This document shows positions 8,050-16,563 of a stretch of 64,000 nucleotides of DNA, piece by piece (the stretch's first letter is position 1; each line of letters begins with the position of its first letter). The stretch is from Pseudomonadota bacterium. Lineage in GTDB: Bacteria > Pseudomonadota > Gammaproteobacteria > Nitrosococcales > Methylophagaceae. A program made the translations under genes and the position numbers. Below the pieces are notes generated by a model. It was not told the DNA's origin, did not search any database, and worked only from the letters and a program-made list of their open reading frames with translations. The DNA lies in the NCBI GenBank assembly GCA_030576275.1, contig JALIBN010000026.1:58665-122664 (forward strand), read 5' to 3'.

Positions 8050-10104
8050 ATGCTTGACAATCCAGAAATAATTGATAAACAGAGGATTGTTTATACTCAG
8101 CTAGGTACAGCAAGTTATCTTGCGCCGTTGTCCTCGCTGTCTGACGAGACCATGCAACAGTTATTGCTGCAGAGAGTTGATGAGTGTATTGCCATTCACG
8201 AAATAGAACTCTATATTGATTTCGCTGAAGTACCCTCTGTTAATAGTGGCTCGCTCGAGATCTTGTTGTCATGTTATAACAAAATAAAATCTTCTGGTGG
8301 TCGGCTGCACTTGATTAATACCAATGCATTGGTTAATGAAGTGTTATTTATGACGGGTTTAAACCATTACATTGATGTTGTGGGCAATGACAAACACACT
8401 CCTAAACCGCATCTAGGTCAACCCCGCCAACGTCTAGGTGATATGTTAATTGCTGAAGGCTTATTAACTAAGAGTCAGCTTGAAAATGTGATGACTATGC
8501 AGTTAACAACCGGCAAGCGTTTGGGTGCATTGGTTGTTGAAAAGGGCTGGGTATCTGAAAATGATCTGAATCAGCTTATCAGTCTGCAGCTGGGTATTCA
8601 TTTTGTTCAGTTGCGGACTGGCATGTTTGATCTTGGGATTCAAAAAATTATTCCGCTTTCTATATTGCAGCGGCTAAAAATAGTACCGTTATTCAAATTG
8701 CAAGGGCAACTTTTTATTGCGACTAGTGAACCGCTGGCCATACCGATTCTTGATGAAATCTATGACCGTACAGGTTTAAATGTTACGCCAGTTTTAGCTA
8801 GTTCTCTGGAAATTTTAGCGCATCTGCAAGCAAATCATCAAGATGATTACGATCTCACATCTTACTTAACGGATATGAATAGTGATCTGGAAGTGGTTGA
8901 GACCTATGTCAATGATGATTTTAATCTCGTTGATGAAATGGCATCGGGCAGCCCCATTATCAATCTTGTTAATGCGATTATTCAGCGTGCCATTCGAGAT
9001 GGTGTCAGTGATGTTCATATCGAACCCTCAAGGACAAAAAGTCGGGTTCGTTTTCGCATTGACGGCATATTATACGAATTTATGAGTCAACCGGCAGAAA
9101 TGCATCCTGCCATTGTGTCACGTCTAAAAGTGATGGCGAATCTCGATATTGCTGAAAGGCGATTACCACAAGATGGCCGGGTGCAAGTCAATACCCAAGG
9201 GCGTTCGATTGATTTACGTTTTAGTTCTTTGCCAGGTATATTTGGCGAAAAAGTCGTTATGCGTGTATTGGATAAAAATCAAAACATGCTCAATCTTGAT
9301 AAACTTGACTTAGATGCTAATAACCTTGCGTCTCTGAAAAAATTACTAAGTAATAATCATGGTTTGATTTTAGCTACAGGGCCAACAGGTAGTGGTAAAA
9401 CAACCACTTTATACGCGGCACTTAATCATCTCAATAGTATTGAAAAAAGTATTGTTACCATCGAGGATCCTGTTGAATATCAGCTCGACATCATTAATCA
9501 AAATCAAGTTAATGATAAAATAGGACTAAGTTTTCCCACCGTGTTGCGGCATGTGCTGCGACAAGATCCCGACATAATCATGGTTGGTGAAATACGTGAC
9601 AGACAAACGGCTGAGATTGCCGTTCAAGCTGCGTTAACGGGCCATTTGGTCTTATCAACCCTGCATACAAATGAAAGTGTCGGCGCTATCACCCGTTTGG
9701 TGGAAATGGGCATTGAACCGTATCTGTTGTCATCGGCACTTATTGGTGTAGTGGCGCAGCGCTTGATTCGTACAATTTGTCCTGATTGTAAAACCAGCTA
9801 TACAGCCCCATCAGCAATAATTGAACAGTTTGGTTGGCAAGATAAAGCGCCAGTTCGTTTAAGCTACGGTCGTGGCTGTTCTAATTGTTATGACTCGGGC
9901 TATAAAGGCCGTATGGCGGTTCATGAAATTCTAATATGTAATGCCGAATTACAGCGATTAATGACCACTAATCCAAGTCGTGATCAACTTGCTGACTACA
10001 TGAAGGAAGCAAAAGTAAGATCATTGTTTGATGATGGTTTAGAGCGTGTGTTAGCTGGCAAAACGACACTGGATGAAGTATCTCGTGTGTTGTTGGCTGA
10101 ATAG
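8050..10104 (+). CDS. Pilus/secretion assembly ATPase (MshE/GspE type) with N-terminal STAS domain
   Basis: 684 residues. Residues 1-112 look like a STAS domain (IELYIDFAEVPSVNSGSLEI, then SSGGRLHLINTN and MTGLNHYIDVV); the serine at the usual STAS phosphosite is present (Asn65-Ser66). Residues about 125-185 carry two tandem RLGxx...G-L...L...Q motifs (RLGDMLIAEGLLTKSQLENV and RLGALVVEKGWVSENDLNQL), the pattern of the c-di-GMP-binding MshEN domain. The motor follows: Walker A GPTGSGKT at 444-451, Walker B/Asp box around 505-515 (DIIMVGEIRDRQTAE) and a tetracysteine zinc site C577, C580, C610, C613. It powers assembly of the pilus made from the downstream prepilins. The STAS fusion is unusual for this family. 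Confidence 0.92.
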   Translation: MLDNPEIIDKQRIVYTQLGTASYLAPLSSLSDETMQQLLLQRVDECIAIHEIELYIDFAEVPSVNSGSLEILLSCYNKIKSSGGRLHLINTNALVNEVLFMTGLNHYIDVVGNDKHTPKPHLGQPRQRLGDMLIAEGLLTKSQLENVMTMQLTTGKRLGALVVEKGWVSENDLNQLISLQLGIHFVQLRTGMFDLGIQKIIPLSILQRLKIVPLFKLQGQLFIATSEPLAIPILDEIYDRTGLNVTPVLASSLEILAHLQANHQDDYDLTSYLTDMNSDLEVVETYVNDDFNLVDEMASGSPIINLVNAIIQRAIRDGVSDVHIEPSRTKSRVRFRIDGILYEFMSQPAEMHPAIVSRLKVMANLDIAERRLPQDGRVQVNTQGRSIDLRFSSLPGIFGEKVVMRVLDKNQNMLNLDKLDLDANNLASLKKLLSNNHGLILATGPTGSGKTTTLYAALNHLNSIEKSIVTIEDPVEYQLDIINQNQVNDKIGLSFPTVLRHVLRQDPDIIMVGEIRDRQTAEIAVQAALTGHLVLSTLHTNESVGAITRLVEMGIEPYLLSSALIGVVAQRLIRTICPDCKTSYTAPSAIIEQFGWQDKAPVRLSYGRGCSNCYDSGYKGRMAVHEILICNAELQRLMTTNPSRDQLADYMKEAKVRSLFDDGLERVLAGKTTLDEVSRVLLAE

Positions 10105-10113
10105 GTTAGCGTT

Positions 10114-11229
10114 ATGGCGATTGAATTTTCCACACCAAAAAATACTGACAAATTAGCTGCCACGCCAAAAGCTTATTCATTGTTTGGCCCGAAAGGTGTT
10201 GGTAAGCTAGATGTAATGCTGTTCACTGAGCAACTTTCGTTAATGCTTGAAACAGGTAATGACCTGAACAGTAGTTTGCTCGCTTTAGCGGAGCAAAATG
10301 AAAATATTGCTATGAAAACGGTAGTACTTTCTATTGCTAACTCAATCCAAGAAGGCAATACTTTTGCGCAAAGTTTGGCTGAACACCCCAAGGTATTTCC
10401 CTTAACTTATGTGAGCTTAGTACGCGCCAGTGAAGCGGGCGGTTATTTGCATCGAGTATTGGAACATATCTATGAAATGGACAAGCAACAACAAGAGCTA
10501 CTTAATACACTAAAGTCCGCCTTCACCTATCCGGCATTTTTACTTTTTTTCTCGTTTTCGGTTGTGGTGTTTGTTCTGCTGGTAGTGTTTCCTAAATTCA
10601 AAGAAATGTTTGTCAATATAGCAGACCAATTGCCTGCCACGACCAAGGTTCTGATGTGGTCTAGCGATATGATGCTCACTTATTGGTGGGCGATTATTCC
10701 TATTTGTATCGCGATATTATCAAGTATTGTGTTCTGGCTTCGTAGCGAACATGGTACGTTATTACTTGATCACTTTAAGTTAACATTTCCGTTGATACGT
10801 GATGTGTTTCAACAAGCCTATTTGATCCAGTGCCTACGTATTCTTGGCCTGTCACTTCAAAATGGTATGCAACTCATTGATGCCATCGAATCCGCCAAAG
10901 GCGTGGTTAATAATCGTATCTTTACTGAGTTTTTAGACAATTTAAGAGAAAACGTGATTGAAGGACGCACGTTCTCCAGTGGATTCATCGATGTTGATTT
11001 TATTCCCCCCATGCTTAAACAAATGATTGCTACGGGGGAATCAACTGGCAACTTGCCATTAGTAATGAATCGTGTGGCACAGCAATATCAAAAAGACTTA
11101 GCCAATAAGTTAAATACCTTATCTAAAGCCATTGAGCCCATTATGTTGATTGTTATGGGGGTGGTGGTTGGGGTGTTGGTGAGTTCGTTGATTCTGCCGA
11201 TCTTCAAATTATCGCGCGCGGTTCATTAA
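10114..11229 (+). CDS. Inner-membrane platform protein of pilus/T2SS (MshG/GspF/PilC family)
   Basis: 371 residues, the usual size for the family. Two GspF domains are separated by membrane helices. The first begins VMLFTEQLSLMLETGNDL; hydrophobic segments lie near 140-165, 195-210 and at the C terminus (PIMLIVMGVVVGVLVSSLIL). The second domain has the conserved MLKQMIATGESTGNLP. The start is nine bases after the ATPase stop, so the two are co-transcribed. The protein is the ring base on which the ATPase acts to extract prepilins from the membrane. Confidence 0.93.
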   Translation: MAIEFSTPKNTDKLAATPKAYSLFGPKGVGKLDVMLFTEQLSLMLETGNDLNSSLLALAEQNENIAMKTVVLSIANSIQEGNTFAQSLAEHPKVFPLTYVSLVRASEAGGYLHRVLEHIYEMDKQQQELLNTLKSAFTYPAFLLFFSFSVVVFVLLVVFPKFKEMFVNIADQLPATTKVLMWSSDMMLTYWWAIIPICIAILSSIVFWLRSEHGTLLLDHFKLTFPLIRDVFQQAYLIQCLRILGLSLQNGMQLIDAIESAKGVVNNRIFTEFLDNLRENVIEGRTFSSGFIDVDFIPPMLKQMIATGESTGNLPLVMNRVAQQYQKDLANKLNTLSKAIEPIMLIVMGVVVGVLVSSLILPIFKLSRAVH

Positions 11230-11242
11230 TGTGATTTAAAGA

Positions 11243-11350
11243 AAGGTTGAGTGGGATTTTATAGCAAGGTGAAGTAGGTGTTTTAGTAAAATCAAGAAGG
11301 TTGAGTAGGATTTTATAGCAAGGTGAAGTAGGTGTTTTAGTAAAATCAAT
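11243..11350. repeat. Direct repeat, two adjacent 54-bp copies
   Basis: Copies at 11243-11296 and 11297-11350 differ at only two positions. Each copy is itself made of two related halves (AAGGTTGAGTAGGATTTTAT and AAGGTGAAGTAGGTGTTTTA), so the block looks like two rounds of duplication. It lies between the platform gene and the major pilin-like gene. Confidence 0.93.
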
Positions 11351-11370
11351 AGTGACAAAGTATCTAAATA

Positions 11371-11433
11371 TAATTTAGATATATAATTTAGATATATAAT
11401 TTAGATATATAATTTAGATATATAATTTAGATT
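11371..11433. repeat. AT-rich 13-bp tandem repeat, nearly five copies
   Basis: TAATTTAGATATA is repeated four times and followed by a partial fifth copy. Each unit contains TATAAT across the junction, so the array offers several overlapping -10-like hexamers. It ends 32 bases before the pilin-like start. Copy-number change here could alter pilin expression; that effect is inference. Confidence 0.93.
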
Positions 11434-11465
11434 CAAATTAATTTTATTCGTTAAATGGGAAATAT

Positions 11466-12005
11466 ATGATGATCAGAAATATTCAAAAAGGGTTCACACT
11501 AGTTGAATTGTTAATCGTTGTTATTATCTTGGCAATTTTAGCTGCCATCGTAGTACCACAGTTTGCAAATACAACAATCGACGCTAAAGAGGCGTCACTA
11601 GATACAACATTGTCAAATATACGCAGTGTATTGGACTTATATTATCAACAGCACAATAACCAGTATCCGGGAGCTATTAATCAAACATCAGGTGCTGCAA
11701 CTTCTACTGATGTTGATAGGCTTGCAGCCCTGAAAGCTCAGCTAACGCAATATACTGATGCTACAGGTATTACTTCTACTACAAAGGATGGCACATATAG
11801 ATATGGTCCTTACTTTAAAGTCACTGATTTCCCAGCAAACCCGATTACATCTAGCAGAGATATAGTCTTTACAAGCCTTGGTTCATTATCGCTGACTACA
11901 TCTGACGTAGGTGCTGGTTGGAAATATGATGTGCTTAGCGGCGTACTTATAGCTAATGATGCTAACACTGATTCAGGTGGTGTTCGTACGTACGCCGATC
12001 ATTGA
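11466..12005 (+). CDS. Type IV pilin-like / major pseudopilin
   Basis: 179 residues. The leader MMIRNIQKG ends at Gly9 before FTLVELLIVVIILAILAAIV, a class-III prepilin signal with the +5 glutamate. The soluble part starts DAKEASLDTTLSNIRSVLDL and YYQQHNNQYPG, like GspG or major MSHA-type pilins. No cysteine pair is present. It is the first prepilin gene, downstream of two repeat arrays, and probably encodes the main filament subunit. A prepilin peptidase is needed but not found in the window. Confidence 0.88.
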   Translation: MMIRNIQKGFTLVELLIVVIILAILAAIVVPQFANTTIDAKEASLDTTLSNIRSVLDLYYQQHNNQYPGAINQTSGAATSTDVDRLAALKAQLTQYTDATGITSTTKDGTYRYGPYFKVTDFPANPITSSRDIVFTSLGSLSLTTSDVGAGWKYDVLSGVLIANDANTDSGGVRTYADH

Positions 12006-12035
12006 TAATAGTTAAACGCTCCGCTAGATTCTAAG

Positions 12036-12587
12036 GTGAATTTTGATCATCGTAAGCATGGTTTTTCGCTAATAGAGTTGATCATTGTAATAAGTATTTT
12101 GGGCATTGTTGCAGCTGTAGCAATGCCCAATATGTTTTTAGGTAATAGTCAAAAACTGGATGTAGCTTCAACAGAACTTGCCGATGCAATTCGCTTTGCC
12201 CGTGCCGAAGCAATACGTACCGGAACACCACACGGTGTTTGGTATTTCCCTTTTCCCACCAAACTCTCTGTTTACCGGCTTGTTTATGTGGGAGGGGCTG
12301 CCATCCCTACTTATGATGTGCGCCATCCTGTTGATAAAAAACTCTATAGCCTAGATTATTCAAATAATGGTAACCAAGCCCCCGTAAAAATTGGTGTCGT
12401 TACCCTGAATTATGGTGGTTCAGCTATTAATAGAGAATACATTTCATTTGATGACCATGGCGTACCAAATTATTCTAATGGAGAGACTTATCAAATGCTC
12501 GATAACGCGTCTATCGTGCTTGTATACGCAGGTCAGTCAAGTATGGTAAGTATTGCGCCGATGACGGGCAGGGTGGTGGTGCAATGA
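12036..12587 (+). CDS. Minor pseudopilin, GspH/FimT-like
   Basis: 183 residues, starting at a GTG. The leader MNFDHRKHG is followed by FSLIELIIVISILGIVAAVA with the +5 glutamate. After the helix comes ELADAIRFARAEAIRTGTPHG, the typical GspH/FimT motif. The beta-rich C-terminal part ends in MVSIAPMTGRVVVQ, also common in this family. The stop overlaps the next start. Minor pseudopilins prime filament assembly at the tip. Confidence 0.88.
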   Translation: MNFDHRKHGFSLIELIIVISILGIVAAVAMPNMFLGNSQKLDVASTELADAIRFARAEAIRTGTPHGVWYFPFPTKLSVYRLVYVGGAAIPTYDVRHPVDKKLYSLDYSNNGNQAPVKIGVVTLNYGGSAINREYISFDDHGVPNYSNGETYQMLDNASIVLVYAGQSSMVSIAPMTGRVVVQ

Positions 12588-13042
12588 TTCTCCGCACTTG
12601 GCATTCTCGGTACTACGGCTTTTCTTATATTGAAGTATTGATTGCCATATTTATCTTAGCCGTTGCAATTGTACCGGCAATGGAAGCGCTGCAAACGTCT
12701 ATTCAAGGTGCAGGCGTTCAAGAATCACTTATAGTGCAACATTATACCGTTAACGCCCGAATGGAAACGATGTTGGCAGAATCGTATAGTTCGTTACTCG
12801 CCGGAGCTAAGGTGGCGACTGATGCCTCTACTCCCACCAGTTTTTCAGATAGTGCCGGTGGAGCTGAACGGGTGGTGGTTTTGTTAGCTTTATATGATGC
12901 TGATGCCTTTCCATTTACTATTTCTGATCCTAACAATGATGCGGATAATGATATCTATACTGGTGATACATCAGATCTACTGTGGCTTCGAGTTGAAATT
13001 GAAAATACAGCCGTTGCCGTCGAAAGTTTGAAATACCGTTGA
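12584..13042 (+). CDS. Minor pseudopilin, GspI/PilV/MshC-like
   Basis: 152 residues. The leader MILRTWHSRYYG precedes FSYIEVLIAIFILAVAIVPA, with +5 glutamate. The next segment (MEALQTSIQGAGVQESLIVQ, then HYTVNARMETMLAESY) fits GspI/PilV proteins. It overlaps both neighbours by four bases, showing tight translational coupling. No cysteine is present in the mature part. Assignment to an exact MSHA letter is not possible by eye. Confidence 0.85.
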   Translation: MILRTWHSRYYGFSYIEVLIAIFILAVAIVPAMEALQTSIQGAGVQESLIVQHYTVNARMETMLAESYSSLLAGAKVATDASTPTSFSDSAGGAERVVVLLALYDADAFPFTISDPNNDADNDIYTGDTSDLLWLRVEIENTAVAVESLKYR

Positions 13043-14001
13043 ATCAGCTATCAATGTCAAAATGTCAACAAGGCGTTACCATGGTCGAATTATTAATTGT
13101 GGTCGTTATTTCAGTTATATTGATGGCTGGTATGCAATCTCTTATCGGAACTACACTCAAGATTGAAGCCGATATGAGTGAACGTAACGATAGTCTGCAA
13201 CAAGCTCGTTTTGCGATGCAAACAATGGTTGTCGCGGTGTCGGGGACGCAGAGATTATTGATCCCCTTAGCTGAAAATCCCTCGACACCTTGGAGTGAAT
13301 CAGTGCGTGATGTTTTGGCTGTGACCTTAGGTCCTCAAATAGATCGTAACCAAGATGGTTGGGCAGATGCCAATAATGATAAGGATTATCTGGATATTAA
13401 TAATAATGGCGCTCGTGATGTAGGAGAACCTGAGCGGATAAATGAAGACCTAGATGATGACAATACTAATGATGGCAGACCTGGGATTATTAATATTGAT
13501 GATGATGGTGATGGCCTTATTGACGAGGGTTCATCCAACGATGACGATGAAGATGACCAGCAAAATGAGGATCCACAAGACGGTATTGATAATGATGGTG
13601 ATGGCAGTATTGATGAGGATGCCTCTAATGATTTATCTAATGATAGGATGCCAGGTAACTTAGGTGTCGATGATGATTTAGATGGATTAATCGACGAGGG
13701 AGGATCATGGAGGCGAGCAGATGATGATGAAGATAGTGCCAGAGATGAAGACTGGCTAGATCCTATCGTATTTTACCTCAATGGCACGACGCTGATGCAA
13801 CGTATTCCCAATATTGATCCGGCTGATGGTGCTGATTATTCTGAATATCCGATTGCCGAAAATGTCACACAATTACAAATCGAACGTTTACTGGGCAATG
13901 ATGGTGTGACGGTGTTGGTGGATATTACACTGCAAATCAGCCCATCAACTATCGAAGCAATGCTGTTCAATACACGCGTGCGAGTAGGCGCTCGTCTATG
14001 A
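13039..14001 (+). CDS. Minor pseudopilin (GspJ/PilW-like) with Asp-rich calcium-type insert
   Basis: 320 residues from a TTG start that overlaps the previous stop; an ATG at 13054 is an alternative. The leader ends QQG before VTMVELLIVVVISVILMAGM, with +5 glutamate. The helix and following region (SLQQARFAMQTMVVAV) match GspJ/PilW. Residues about 108-235 are a run of Asp/Asn-rich repeats (DRNQDGWADANNDKD, DDDGDGLIDEG, DNDGDGSIDEDAS, DDDLDGLIDEGG), which resemble thrombospondin type 3 or dockerin calcium loops. The pilin fold resumes after FYLNGTTLMQRIPNIDP. Calcium binding is inferred from the spacing of acidic residues. Confidence 0.87.
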   Translation: MNQLSMSKCQQGVTMVELLIVVVISVILMAGMQSLIGTTLKIEADMSERNDSLQQARFAMQTMVVAVSGTQRLLIPLAENPSTPWSESVRDVLAVTLGPQIDRNQDGWADANNDKDYLDINNNGARDVGEPERINEDLDDDNTNDGRPGIINIDDDGDGLIDEGSSNDDDEDDQQNEDPQDGIDNDGDGSIDEDASNDLSNDRMPGNLGVDDDLDGLIDEGGSWRRADDDEDSARDEDWLDPIVFYLNGTTLMQRIPNIDPADGADYSEYPIAENVTQLQIERLLGNDGVTVLVDITLQISPSTIEAMLFNTRVRVGARL

Positions 14002-14999
14002 GACTTTTATGTCGCTATTGTTCTCACGGTGGTTTTGTCTTAATTCCGGTGATCTTAACGTTAAGCTTATTAGCCGCAATCGCCTTTATGCTCAGTCGTC
14101 AAAGTGCGATGAATGCCGGTGCTGTTGTGCGTGAACATCAAACCGATGCTGCGCATTACACGGCCGAAGCCGGATTGAGTCATCTGCTCTGGCAGGTAAA
14201 ACAAGCTAAATGTAGTGCATCTAGTAATTTGACCGATGTTCTTTTAGGTAACAACAGCTACAGCGCCAGCATTACCGCAACTAGCATCTCTACTGTCAGT
14301 ATTAAAGTTGTTGGTACACAATCTAACGGCGCCAATTACAAAATTAATCGAGATCAGGTAAAGCTATATCAATCTTCAACCAGTACCAAACTGGTCATGG
14401 GGGATAATGTGGCCGATAAAAGTCTCTCACTAGACGCGGGGGACCCCTGGCGCACTGATCAACGAGAATCTATTTCTGTTTATGCATCATTATCGGGCCC
14501 GATAAGAAATGGTATGCTGTATTTTGATCTGTCCGGCATTCCCTCTGGCGTGAAAATTATTTCCGCTCAGTTAGAGTTGTTTGTTAACAAAATATACAGC
14601 CCACTGGCTAGTATTTCCGTCCATCGAGTTCAACAAGATTGGGCCGCGAGGGCCTATGAGGGTGGTTACTTTAGCGGTGGTGCTACTTGGAATAATGCAG
14701 ATGATAAGGTGAAATGGGTGGATGATACTGGCCAATGGATACCCGGCGGTGCCTACGATATAATTCCAGTAGCTAGTAGCGTGATAGCGCCATCAGAACT
14801 ATGGGGATCTTGGTCAATAGAAACCCTAGTCAGTGGGTGGGTCAATGGCGCTTATCCCAACCAGGGATTGCTGCTCAAAGGTAATGGTACCATGTACTCC
14901 ACGTTTTACGGTAAAGAGTCTAATGTTCCAGAACGACCACGGCTGACTATTATCTATGCTTGTGAATGTGGGCAAATTTGTATTACTTTGCCATCCTAG
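13998..14999 (+). CDS. PilX/MshP-like prepilin carrying a DNRLRE-type domain
   Basis: 333 residues. The leader MRLLCRYCSHGG precedes FVLIPVILTLSLLAAIAFML; the +5 residue is proline, not glutamate, as can occur in tip subunits of the GspK or PilX type. The next part (HYTAEAGLSHLLWQVKQAKC) is PilX/MshP-like. From about residue 130 to the end it resembles a DNRLRE domain: ISVYASLSGPIRNGMLYFDL, SAQLELFV, WGSWSIETLVSGWVNGAYPN and QGLLLKG. Such domains are typical of exposed surface proteins, so this subunit may be the adhesive tip. That role is inference. It overlaps the previous gene by four bases. Confidence 0.8.
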   Translation: MRLLCRYCSHGGFVLIPVILTLSLLAAIAFMLSRQSAMNAGAVVREHQTDAAHYTAEAGLSHLLWQVKQAKCSASSNLTDVLLGNNSYSASITATSISTVSIKVVGTQSNGANYKINRDQVKLYQSSTSTKLVMGDNVADKSLSLDAGDPWRTDQRESISVYASLSGPIRNGMLYFDLSGIPSGVKIISAQLELFVNKIYSPLASISVHRVQQDWAARAYEGGYFSGGATWNNADDKVKWVDDTGQWIPGGAYDIIPVASSVIAPSELWGSWSIETLVSGWVNGAYPNQGLLLKGNGTMYSTFYGKESNVPERPRLTIIYACECGQICITLPS

Positions 15000-15372
15000 A
15001 TACGTCGGGCCGGGTGCTATGAAAATTTATCCTATCAACGGCACATACATTATCGATGCCTGTGCTGACATAAATTTCGGGTCGACTCCAGAAGTTTAGC
15101 TAAGGCATACGTACCGCGAGGTTTTTCGATGGTTTTACTCAAGTTGACATTTGTAGTATTCTGCCTGTCACGACCCATTATTTCAAGAGATGTGTAATTA
15201 ATGAAGTTAGCTCCTCAGACCTAGTTTTATTAGTTCCACCTTAGTTTCTGAATGGGTACATAATGACAGGTTAGATTGAGTACAGAGATTATACAGGCTA
15301 TATATGCATTATAAGCTCGGGTTTACAGCGCATAGATAATATTAACAAGTAAACTTACAGCGTATAAAAATA
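15000..15372. other. Intergenic stretch with a DNRLRE-like remnant
   Basis: Just after the previous stop, an ATG at 15019 opens 26 codons containing INGTYIIDACADINFGSTPE, close to the beginning of a DNRLRE domain (a TYI...NFGS pattern), then TAG at 15097. Beyond it other frames have only vague similarity and no intact gene. The simplest reading is a decayed second surface-domain gene or a lost extension of the previous gene. The promoter of the GGDEF gene at 15373 should lie in the right part. Confidence 0.5.
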
Positions 15373-16563
15373 ATGAAAAATAGCTTGCAATCATTTAAAC
15401 AATTATGGACTACCACTGATTTTGACTTGGCTGATATTACTAGCTACGCCGAGAATCATTTGATTAATGAAACACGCGCTGCTTTGATGAGTATGAGCAT
15501 GTTGTTGATGGTGCTAGTGCTCGCGGCAATGGGTGTTAATATTGAGCTGGACCTTGGTTCGGCCTACTTTAATACTTACTTGTTGGTCGTAGTACTTTCA
15601 GGCCATATCTTTTTCTCAGCTCGTAGTATGAGTGATTTAAAAACGCTCAATATGTTGGGTATTACGTTGTTGGTGTTAAGCGCCACAGCGTTTGTGTCTA
15701 TTGCCCATCAGACGGGTGAGTTTACGCCTCTGTTATTTTCTAATGTGGTGCTGTTGTTTATGCTTGTCCCACTTATTCCATGGGGTTTGCGTGAGGCATC
15801 CATTGTTGTCTTACTGATTTATCTTATGATTACGTTGTCAATCGGTTGGCGTGCAAATGATTTTGATGCTGATACTGTTTGGAATTTGCAGTTTTTTATG
15901 CTGGGAACGGGATTAATTAGTATTGCATTGGTGGCATTTAACGTCAGTGTGCGTCGAGACGATATGAAAACCCGGTTTGATTTGGAAAAAGCACACGACC
16001 GGATGTATCGTTTGTCAAACATTGACCCCTTAACCGGTATCTGGAATCGTCGATTTTTACCGATTGCATTGACGTTGCTTAGAGAACGTTTTGCTACCGG
16101 GCGATTACATTTTATGATTTTTGATCTTGATGCATTTAAAATACTTAATGATTCTCATGGTCACGATTACGGCGATAAAATTTTACTGTTAATTTCTAAT
16201 TGTTTCGGCTCCCATTTAGCAGACAATGGTTTTTTGATTCGTTTTGGTGGTGATGAGTTTGTCTTGTTGATCGTGTCAGAAGAGCTAGAAACACTTCTCG
16301 AGCAGGTCAATATCGATATTCGTCATCAATTAAACAAAGAAGACAAGATCAAAAATAGCGGTTTTGGAGTGTCGTTTGGGCGTGTAGAAACATCATTAGA
16401 TGGCCCTGTAAACTTGGAGCGGCTCTATAAAGACGCTGATGATATTTTGTATCATATTAAACGTAAACGTTATAATCAAGACAATGAAATCGGCGAAAAT
16501 AAATCCATTGACAACGTTGATTATCCCCTAGGTCAAGGGAGTAACTGGAGGCTGGAAACTTGA
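15373..16563 (+). CDS. Membrane-bound diguanylate cyclase
   Basis: 396 residues. The first about 200 hold roughly six transmembrane helices (for example ALMSMSMLLMVLVLAAMGV and LLVVVLSGHIFFSA). A short linker leads to a GGDEF domain at about 215-375, with DPLTGIWNRR, FMIFDLDAFKILNDSHGHDY and an intact GGDEF at 292-296. The R of the usual RxxD I-site is not present, so product inhibition is unlikely. The TGA stop overlaps the TTG start of the PilM-like gene. This places a c-di-GMP source inside the pilus locus, coupled to the PilMNOP genes. Confidence 0.92.
   Translation: MKNSLQSFKQLWTTTDFDLADITSYAENHLINETRAALMSMSMLLMVLVLAAMGVNIELDLGSAYFNTYLLVVVLSGHIFFSARSMSDLKTLNMLGITLLVLSATAFVSIAHQTGEFTPLLFSNVVLLFMLVPLIPWGLREASIVVLLIYLMITLSIGWRANDFDADTVWNLQFFMLGTGLISIALVAFNVSVRRDDMKTRFDLEKAHDRMYRLSNIDPLTGIWNRRFLPIALTLLRERFATGRLHFMIFDLDAFKILNDSHGHDYGDKILLLISNCFGSHLADNGFLIRFGGDEFVLLIVSEELETLLEQVNIDIRHQLNKEDKIKNSGFGVSFGRVETSLDGPVNLERLYKDADDILYHIKRKRYNQDNEIGENKSIDNVDYPLGQGSNWRLET

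Noticed and set aside
11371..11433. 13-bp repeats as a CRISPR array
   Set aside because: Units are directly adjacent without spacers, and no cas gene is near.
13454..13663. Met-rich plus-strand frame inside the Asp-rich pseudopilin
   Set aside because: It is the +1 frame of GATGAT-type repeats and has no biological signal of its own.
15097..15372. Continuation of the DNRLRE domain in shifted frames
   Set aside because: Beyond the TAG no frame keeps a recognisable strand pattern, so only the first 26 codons were called.
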